Assembly: GCA_937901435.1 (NCBI GenBank) | Contig: CALGTJ010000794.1 | Location: forward strand, 1-11,978 | Reading direction: 5' to 3' | DNA: 11,978 nucleotides | Source of the DNA: an uncultured Rhodobacter sp. | GTDB lineage: Bacteria > Pseudomonadota > Alphaproteobacteria > Rhodobacterales > Rhodobacteraceae | Translations under genes and position numbers: made by a program | In this document: one piece after another, positions 6,704 to 11,978 of the stretch | Layout of the letters: each line of letters opens with the position of its first letter | Numbering within the stretch: position 1 is the first letter of the stretch | Notes under the pieces: generated by a model | What the model saw: only the letters and a program-made list of their open reading frames with translations | The model's database searches: none | What the model was told of the DNA's origin: nothing

Positions 6704-7525
6704 ATGAGCGAGCTGAGTTCAGCCGAAACGATGCGCCCCGTTTTATTGGCAAAACCCAAACGCCGCTTTGCCAGCACGCGGGTGATCATTGCTTTGATGC
6801 TGCGGGAAATGGCCACAACTTATGGGCGTTCTCCGCTGGGCTATCTCTGGGCCGTGCTCGAACCTGTGGCTGGCATTGCCATCCTGACGGCCGTCTTTAC
6901 CGCGTTTATCCGCTCGCCCCCGCTGGGGACAGATTTCGCGATTTTCTATGCGACCGGCATGGTGCCCTTTCTGCTTTACTCCGATATCAGTACCAAATTG
7001 CTGCAGGCGCTTAACTTTTCCAGCAATCTGCTGGTCTATCCCAGTGTCACCTTTGTGGATGCGCTGCTGGCACGGTTCTTTCTGAACATCCTGACGCAGA
7101 TTCTGGTGGCCTATATCGTGCTGGGCGGCATCCTGCTGTTGTTTGACACGCGCACGGTGCTGAACCTGCCTGCGATCGGGCTGAGCCTGGCAATGGCGGC
7201 TGCGTTTTCCTTTGGGGTCGGCACCGTCAATTGTTTTCTGGCCGGTATGATGCCCAGCTATACGCGGATCTGGGCCATCTTGAACCGTCCGATGTTTCTG
7301 ATGTCATGCGTGTTCTTCTTGTTGGATACGATCCCCCTGCCGTATCGCGACTGGCTTTGGTACAATCCGCTGGTTCATATCGTGGCCGAGATGCGCCGCG
7401 GGTTTTACCCTTATTACGAGGCAAGTTACGTCTCTGTGTCTTATGTTTTTGGCGTCTCCCTGATTCTATCAGTGTTTGGGCTGGTCTTTCTGGGTCGCTT
7501 CTCTCGCTATATTCTGAACAATTGA
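6704..7525 (+). CDS. kpsM: Capsule polysaccharide ABC transporter permease, KpsM-like
   Basis: A 273-residue ABC-2-type permease. After a cytoplasmic leader it carries the family motif YGRSPLGYLWAVLEP at about 40-54. Hydrophobic segments follow at roughly 47-69, 77-93, 118-147, 155-182, 189-209 and 243-264, consistent with six membrane spans. The segment between spans five and six (LPYRDWLWYNPLVHIVAEMRR) is typical of KpsM/Wzm proteins, just before the last span. It would form the inner-membrane export pore with the KpsT-like ATPase encoded on the other strand. The ATG at 6704 has AGGTG 9 nt upstream. A GTG at 6692 is in frame but lacks a ribosome binding site. It is first in a plus-strand unit with the large glycosyltransferase (137-nt gap) and second sulfotransferase. 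Confidence 0.94.
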   Translation: MSELSSAETMRPVLLAKPKRRFASTRVIIALMLREMATTYGRSPLGYLWAVLEPVAGIAILTAVFTAFIRSPPLGTDFAIFYATGMVPFLLYSDISTKLLQALNFSSNLLVYPSVTFVDALLARFFLNILTQILVAYIVLGGILLLFDTRTVLNLPAIGLSLAMAAAFSFGVGTVNCFLAGMMPSYTRIWAILNRPMFLMSCVFFLLDTIPLPYRDWLWYNPLVHIVAEMRRGFYPYYEASYVSVSYVFGVSLILSVFGLVFLGRFSRYILNN

Positions 7526-7662
7526 TCGTCGGAGCACAGGTTGAAAATCGGGTTTCTTTACAGGCGACACGCTGTTAGGCTCCCTGCAGTCGAATATCGT
7601 GCAGTCCAATTCTGTGCACCGACACCGTCCAGGACGGGCATTAAGTCTAGAGGATTTTTTTT
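7526..7662 (+). other. Intergenic leader before the large glycosyltransferase
   Basis: No gene is visible in these 137 nt. TGCAGTC occurs at 7585-7591 and 7600-7606, exactly 15 nt apart, with partial similarity continuing after each copy. The same stretch can fold imperfectly (CTGCA and CGA against TCG and TGCAG, 7584-7604, loop ATA). AGAGGA at 7649-7654 is a strong ribosome binding site 8 nt before a GTG start at 7663. An internal promoter or attenuator is possible, but no convincing -35/-10 pair was seen. Confidence 0.45.
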
Positions 7663-10600
7663 GTGAAACTGCCAAGTAATGTCGAAGAGGTCATCGTCCA
7701 GTCCGGGCGGGTGCGGGTACGGACATCTCAGGATGTCTTTGAAGGGCATTTGTCCCTGACACAGGGCAGATCTCAGGCGCAATTCACACCCCTGTCGGAA
7801 ACAGAGATGGCCTCTGGCAAGATCCCGCTGCAACTGCAATTCCCTGCGATCGAAGGATATCTGGCGCAATCCGCCAAATACGGCGACAGCGGCGAGACGG
7901 TTGATCCAAGGACGATCTGCGAGACCGGAGTCGATGCCCTGCCCGACTGGACTCTGGCCAATGGCAAGACCATTCACATCATGCTATTCGAGCGCCAGCG
8001 CCCGATAGAGATCACCTTGCATGGCCCGCTCGTGCTGGCCCCGCATAGTCGTACCCTGTTCTTTCGCGCCGCCGTTGCCGCCCACCGGGCTGCCGCAGCC
8101 TTCAGGCTGACGATCAGCTCGCCCTCGAGGACAGAGGTCAAAACAGTCGAGATCGACACGCAGCATCAGGGCGGGCGGTTCCGCACCGGATATCAGGACG
8201 TGACTCTGGAAATTCCGCCCTCTGCCGAGGACTGCCTTTTGACGATGAGCGTCATCTATCACGCCTATCGCCCAAGCACCGAGGATAACGCGCCGTTCCT
8301 CTTTATCTCTGACCCAGAGGTCACCATGGGCCAGCAGACCCCGCAAATGGTCGTGCCCTTCCATGCCCATGGCGCGCCCAAACCCGCAAACCGCCCCCAG
8401 ACCCGCTGGTACGAGGCACAGGTGCCCGCCCCGGTCCTGTCAAGCAGCGGGGCCATTCAGATCGAGGCCGGGCGCGAAACCTTTACGATTTTCAAACCCA
8501 CCGAGGATACGGTTCATCTGGCGGACACCAACGACCACAGTCTGCGCGTCTATGCCAGCAAGGCCGGGCGATATGCGATCTATGTGGACGGCGAGGCAGC
8601 GTTTCTGGTCCATATCGGGCACAACCCCACAGAGATCTATCTGCCCACCCAATATATGACCGGCGGGCATCACCATATCAGCATTCGCGACGCCTCCGGC
8701 ACGCAGATCTTTCTGGAAACCTATCTGCTGCTGCCCCGCATCCTGACCCCCGCAGACGTGTTGCAGCGCAATTCCAAATCGCCCTTTCCCGGCGCGCTGT
8801 CCGCACAGGCAGAGCATCGCTATGGCGCGCTCAAGGCACAGCTTGCCAACCCCGGCACGCCTGAACAGATGACGCAGATCGCCTATGCGCTTGGCGTGCT
8901 GGAGGGGGGCTATAACAATGTCAAACTCAAGCCGCTGACCTTTCCGCAGGTCGAAACGCCGGATGTGTCCATCGTCATCCCGGCCCATAACAAGGTCGAG
9001 GTCACCTATTACACGCTCTGCGCCCTGCTGCTGGCTGCGAACAAGGCGACCTTCGAGGTGATCCTCGTCGATGACGCCTCGACCGATGAAACCACCGAGA
9101 TAGAGACGTTTGTCTCTGGCATCAAAGTGGTGCGCAACACGCAGGCGCAGCGGTTCATCCGGGCCTGTAATGCCGGGGCGGCGCAGGCGCGTGGCAAATA
9201 CGTGGTGCTGCTGAACAATGATACAGAACCGACACTGGGCTGGCTTGATGCGCTGATCGACGCCTTTGACCGCTTTCCCAATGTGGGTCTTGTCGGGTCT
9301 AAACTGCTCTATCCCAATGGCCAGTTGCAGGACGCCGGGGGCATCATCTGGAACACGGGCAACCCGTGGAACTATGGCAACCGGCAAAACCCATGGGATC
9401 CCCGGTTCACCTATGCGCGTCAGGCCGACTATCTGTCAGGGGCGGCCCTGATGACCACACGCGCGATCTGGGACGAGGTCGGCGGGCTGTCCAGCTATCT
9501 GGAACCGATGTATTTCGAGGACACAGACCTGTCGTTCAAGGTGCGCGAGGCGGGCTACAGCACCTGGTTCGTGCCTGCCTCTGTCGTCTATCATTTCGAG
9601 GGCATGACCAGCGGCACCGATGTGTCGACCGGGTTCAAGCAATACCAAGAGGTCAACCGCCCCAAGTTCAAACGCCGCTGGGCCAGCGCCTGCACCTGCT
9701 TTGGCGTCGAAGGCAAGATGCCCGATCTGGAAAAAGACCGCGGCATTGTCGGGCGCGTGCTGTTCATTGACTATACCACCCCGCAGCCAGACAAAGACGC
9801 CGGATCCTATGCGGCCATTCAGGAAATGAAACTGGTGCAGTCGCTGGGCTACAAGGTGACGTTCCTGCCCGAAAACCTCGCCCATCTGGGCACCTATACC
9901 AGCGATCTGGAACGCAGCGGCATAGAGGTGATCATCGCCCCCTTCTATCTGTCGATCCCCAGCTTTCTGGAAAAACGCGGCGCGGAATTCGATGCCTTCT
10001 ACATCACCCGCTACTATGTGGGTCAGTCCACCATGGAAAAGATCCGTCAGGTCAATCCGCGCGGCAAGATCCTGTTCAACAACGCCGATCTGCATTTCCT
10101 GCGCCAGTTCCGCAGCGCGCTGTCCAACAATGACACCGAGGCGATGGAGACCGCGCGCAAGGTGCGCGACAAAGAGCTGGACATCATTCTCAAGGCCGAT
10201 GTCACCCTTAGCTATAACGAGATCGAACACTCTGTGATCATGTCCCACACCGAAGGCGCGGCCAAAGTGGTGAAATGCCCCTGGGTGGTGGATCTGCCGC
10301 CCGATGTCGCCCCCTTCGAGACCCGCCGTGGCATTTCCTTTCTGGGCGGGTTCAAACATTATCCCAATGTGGACGGGATCAAATGGTTCGCCAGTTCTGT
10401 GATGCCTGTTCTGGATGCCACGCTTGGCAAACGGGGCAAAACGGCAGAGCCGATTGAACTGTCGATCTATGGCTCTGCCATGGGCAAGGACATCAAAGCC
10501 CTGAAAAACGATACGATCCTGCCCGTCGGCTTTGTCGAACATGTGGCTGACAGCTATGACAGGCACCGCGTCTTTGTCGCCCCGCTTCTGTCGGGGGCCG

Positions 10601-10887
10601 GGATCAAGGGCAAGGTGCTTAGCGCGCTGGCCCATGGGGTGCCTTGTGTCTTGTCCCCTGTTGCGGCCGAAGGCATCGGGCTGCGCCATGGCCATGACTG
10701 CATGATCGCGCAGACCCCCGATCAATGGGCCGCTGCGATCGTGCAGATTTATGACGACCCGGATCTGTGGCAACAGATGTCCGACAACGCACGGGCCTAT
10801 GTGCAGGACAGCTTTTCTTTCGAAACGGGACGACGCATGATGCGGGCAGCTTTTGAGGCCGTCGAAATCTTTAGATCCAAAGACTGA
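7663..10887 (+). CDS. Multi-domain glycosyltransferase: unknown N-domain, GT2, GT4
   Basis: A 1074-residue cytoplasmic-looking protein. Residues 1 to about 430 are not recognised. They look rich in short beta strands, with segments such as LFFRAAVAAH and FLFISDPEVTM, and may be beta-sandwich modules. Residues about 435-680 form a GT2 (GT-A) module: VSIVIPAHN from 435, LVDDASTDE from 468, LLNNDTEP at 516-523 as the metal site, and YFEDTDLSF at 617-625 as the catalytic region. Residues about 697-1074 form a GT-B module: GRVLFIDYTTPQPDKDAGS from 697, FLGGFKHYPNVDGI at 893-906, and SGAGIKGKVLSALAHGVP at 977-994. The position usually held by the second glutamate of GT4 enzymes is S987. It may add two sugars or polymerise a disaccharide, which is inference. 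GTG start with AGAGGA 8 nt upstream. The sulfotransferase follows after 4 nt. Confidence 0.9.
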   Translation: MKLPSNVEEVIVQSGRVRVRTSQDVFEGHLSLTQGRSQAQFTPLSETEMASGKIPLQLQFPAIEGYLAQSAKYGDSGETVDPRTICETGVDALPDWTLANGKTIHIMLFERQRPIEITLHGPLVLAPHSRTLFFRAAVAAHRAAAAFRLTISSPSRTEVKTVEIDTQHQGGRFRTGYQDVTLEIPPSAEDCLLTMSVIYHAYRPSTEDNAPFLFISDPEVTMGQQTPQMVVPFHAHGAPKPANRPQTRWYEAQVPAPVLSSSGAIQIEAGRETFTIFKPTEDTVHLADTNDHSLRVYASKAGRYAIYVDGEAAFLVHIGHNPTEIYLPTQYMTGGHHHISIRDASGTQIFLETYLLLPRILTPADVLQRNSKSPFPGALSAQAEHRYGALKAQLANPGTPEQMTQIAYALGVLEGGYNNVKLKPLTFPQVETPDVSIVIPAHNKVEVTYYTLCALLLAANKATFEVILVDDASTDETTEIETFVSGIKVVRNTQAQRFIRACNAGAAQARGKYVVLLNNDTEPTLGWLDALIDAFDRFPNVGLVGSKLLYPNGQLQDAGGIIWNTGNPWNYGNRQNPWDPRFTYARQADYLSGAALMTTRAIWDEVGGLSSYLEPMYFEDTDLSFKVREAGYSTWFVPASVVYHFEGMTSGTDVSTGFKQYQEVNRPKFKRRWASACTCFGVEGKMPDLEKDRGIVGRVLFIDYTTPQPDKDAGSYAAIQEMKLVQSLGYKVTFLPENLAHLGTYTSDLERSGIEVIIAPFYLSIPSFLEKRGAEFDAFYITRYYVGQSTMEKIRQVNPRGKILFNNADLHFLRQFRSALSNNDTEAMETARKVRDKELDIILKADVTLSYNEIEHSVIMSHTEGAAKVVKCPWVVDLPPDVAPFETRRGISFLGGFKHYPNVDGIKWFASSVMPVLDATLGKRGKTAEPIELSIYGSAMGKDIKALKNDTILPVGFVEHVADSYDRHRVFVAPLLSGAGIKGKVLSALAHGVPCVLSPVAAEGIGLRHGHDCMIAQTPDQWAAAIVQIYDDPDLWQQMSDNARAYVQDSFSFETGRRMMRAAFEAVEIFRSKD

Positions 10888-10891
10888 CCTG

Positions 10892-11641
10892 ATGCGCACT
10901 ATTCTCCTGCACTACCACCTGTTCAAGAATGCCGGCACCTCGCTGGACCATTTGTTGCAAGAGAATTTTGCGGACCAATGGGTCACGCGGGAATTTGCCG
11001 GGCAGAACAACACCGCGCAGGTGCGAAAATGGATAGAGGACACGCCCGACGCCGTGGCCTTTTCCAGCCATACGATGATGGGCCCCCTGCCCCAGGTGCC
11101 CGGTGTGCAGATCATCTCTATGATGCTGCTGCGCGACCCGATTTCGCGGATCCGCTCTGCCTATCGGTTCGAGCATAAACAGGTCTCTGACGGCTTTGGC
11201 GCCGTGCTGGCCCGGCACACCAGCTATGACGGCTATGTGCGCGTGCGTCTGGCCATGCCCTGGGACCGGCAATGCCGCAGCTTTCAGACCTGGCGTCTGG
11301 CCAGCCTCGTCCCCGGCGAGGGATCAGAACTGGAGCGCGCCAAAGAGGCCGTTGATCGCCTCAGCCTTGTCGGCCGTGTCGAGGCCTTTGACGATTTTCT
11401 GGAACAGCTTCAGGCCTTGGTAGAGCCTGTTTATCCCGATTTCAAACTGGCCGCAGTCCATTCCAACCGCTCTGACGCGCTGAAATCAAAAACAGCCAAA
11501 ACCGACCCGGATCTGCAAAGCCTTCTGCAAGAGGCCAATGCAGATGACCTGACGCTTTTGGATTTAATGACCAACCCAGACCCACACTCCAAATCTGATA
11601 TGGCCCAATCTGACATGGCCGAACCTGACGAGCCACAATAA
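10892..11641 (+). CDS. Sulfotransferase-family protein
   Basis: A 249-residue protein with the features of carbohydrate sulfotransferases. The N-terminal strand runs straight into HYHLFKNAGTSLDHLL, where FKNAGTS at 11-17 is the 5'-phosphosulfate loop. SSHTMMG follows near 58-64. MLLRDPISRIRSAYRFEH at about 78-95 carries the 3'-phosphate-binding R81 and S85. The likely reaction is sulfate transfer from PAPS to a sugar of the exported polymer. The frame is open to a TTG at 10853 inside the previous gene. The ATG at 10892 begins 4 nt after that gene's TGA, has no strong ribosome binding site and is best explained by translational coupling. The motif then starts 6-10 residues in, as is usual. The C terminus ends in three tandem pentapeptides rich in Asp and Met. 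It is unrelated in detail to the sulfotransferase at 140-748. Confidence 0.88.
   Translation: MRTILLHYHLFKNAGTSLDHLLQENFADQWVTREFAGQNNTAQVRKWIEDTPDAVAFSSHTMMGPLPQVPGVQIISMMLLRDPISRIRSAYRFEHKQVSDGFGAVLARHTSYDGYVRVRLAMPWDRQCRSFQTWRLASLVPGEGSELERAKEAVDRLSLVGRVEAFDDFLEQLQALVEPVYPDFKLAAVHSNRSDALKSKTAKTDPDLQSLLQEANADDLTLLDLMTNPDPHSKSDMAQSDMAEPDEPQ
11594..11638 (+). repeat. Three tandem 15-bp units at the sulfotransferase C terminus
   Basis: Units begin at 11594, 11609 and 11624 and encode SDMAQ, SDMAE and PDEPQ. The first two differ at two bases and the third has diverged. The array ends directly at the TAA stop, so copy-number change would only alter tail length. The function of the tail is unknown. 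Confidence 0.8.
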
Positions 11642-11652
11642 GAGGCAGGCAA

Positions 11653-11763
11653 ATGCTTTGGCTGATTTCGAAAAGATATGCGGAAAAGGCCAGGATTGCG
11701 AAAAAGAGAGCCTCTTCTGGCAACACCACAAGCAGTAACTATCGCTTTTTATACAACCATTGA
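11653..11763 (+). CDS. Possible 36-residue basic small protein
   Basis: An ATG with AGAGG at 11641-11645, 7 nt upstream, opens a frame of 36 codons ending in TGA at 11761. The ribosome binding site overlaps the stop region of the sulfotransferase gene, so it could be the next cistron. The product starts MLWLISKRYAEKARIAKK, a short hydrophobic start then a basic, helix-compatible stretch, followed by a Ser/Thr/Asn-rich tail. It has no recognised domain. Codons include AGA and AGG, and the region is more AT-rich than the flanking genes, so it may equally be a non-coding leader of the next gene. Confidence 0.3.
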   Translation: MLWLISKRYAEKARIAKKRASSGNTTSSNYRFLYNH

Positions 11764-11773
11764 GTATAAGCGA
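11742..11773. repeat. Imperfect inverted repeat before the last gene
   Basis: GTATAAGCGA at 11764-11773 pairs with TCGCTT plus ATAC at 11742-11754, leaving three unpaired T. The loop is 9 nt (AACCATTGA). The element spans the stop of the small ORF and lies 22 nt before the ATG at 11796. It could be a regulatory site or a weak transcript hairpin. It is not followed by a T run in either direction. Confidence 0.4.
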
Positions 11774-11795
11774 CCAAAACCAAGAGACATAACAA

Positions 11796-11975
11796 ATGAC
11801 TTCTTCCTTTGCTCCCCTCCTCGGCGAACTTCAGGCCGTCTTTGATGATCCGGCCACCCGCACGTACCCGCTGGCCCGCCGGACACCGGTGACCGATGCG
11901 CTGGAACATATGCTGTATGAGGCCATCCGGTGTTTGTCAAAGAAGTTGTCCGCCGATTTCATGCAGCGTCTCTGA
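11796..11975 (+). CDS. Unrecognised ORF, 59 residues, possibly a frameshifted gene start
   Basis: The ATG follows AAGAG at 11782-11786 with a 9-nt gap. The first 44 codons have the GC-rich third positions of the neighbouring genes and read MTSSFAPLLGELQAVF, then an Asp/Pro segment, then LEHMLYEA. No domain is recognised. The frame stops with TGA at 11973, 3 nt before the window ends. If the reading shifts at about 11921 so that the base is used twice (or one G is missing there), the text continues as GHPVFVKEVVRRFHAASLI to the window edge without a stop. The entry may therefore be the start of a larger, interrupted gene, or an intact small gene. No function is proposed. Confidence 0.4.
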   Translation: MTSSFAPLLGELQAVFDDPATRTYPLARRTPVTDALEHMLYEAIRCLSKKLSADFMQRL

Positions 11976-11978
11976 TTT

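Noticed and set aside
8440..9387. Open frame of 315 codons on the minus strand
   Set aside because: Antisense to the N-domain and GT2 module of the 1074-residue protein; no domain and no operon context.
10853..10891. TTG start of the second sulfotransferase inside the preceding gene
   Set aside because: It would overlap the glycosyltransferase by 35 nt without a ribosome binding site; the coupled ATG at 10892 puts the PAPS motif at the usual distance from the N terminus.
9436..10899. Long open frame (487 codons) on the minus strand opposite the large glycosyltransferase
   Set aside because: It lies entirely antisense to strong GT2/GT4 coding sequence, has a His/Gly/Arg/Asp-rich composition typical of the complement of GC-rich genes, and has no recognisable motif.

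Overview
The window looks like part of a capsule or exopolysaccharide locus from a marine-type alphaproteobacterium, most likely of the Rhodobacterales (roseobacter) group. That assignment is inference. It rests on the GC-rich third codon positions, the KpsM/KpsT/KpsE-type export genes, a very large multi-domain glycosyltransferase, and two small sulfotransferase-like proteins. No rRNA, tRNA, insertion sequence, CRISPR array or phage gene is visible.

The layout alternates strand five times. (1) 140-748 (+) is a sulfotransferase-like gene. (2) 3284-780 (-) is a two-gene operon of GT4-type glycosyltransferases separated by 6 nt. (3) 3387-4388 (+) is a single GT2 glycosyltransferase. (4) 6685-4404 (-) encodes the inner-membrane capsule export protein KpsE-like and then the ABC ATPase KpsT-like. 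(5) From 6704 onward (+) come the ABC permease KpsM-like, a 1074-residue protein with a GT2 module followed by a GT4 module, and a second sulfotransferase-like gene placed 4 nt after it. Two small ORFs follow, and the second runs up to the window edge. Opposing genes converge at about 748/780 and at 4388/4404, with a small terminator at the latter. They diverge at about 3284/3387 and at about 6685/6704.

The working model is that the glycosyltransferases build a heteropolysaccharide, the sulfotransferases may decorate it with sulfate from PAPS, and KpsMT with KpsE moves it across the inner membrane toward an outer-membrane exporter encoded elsewhere. No kpsD/wza, kpsC/kpsS, kpsF/kpsU or sugar-nucleotide gene lies in this window.

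The observations most worth checking are: the perfect operator-like palindrome at 6651-6670 between the divergent exporter halves, which conflicts with the apparent kpsE start; the roughly 430-residue unrecognised N-terminal region of the giant glycosyltransferase; the sulfotransferases bracketing an export locus; and a possible frameshift in the last gene near 11921.
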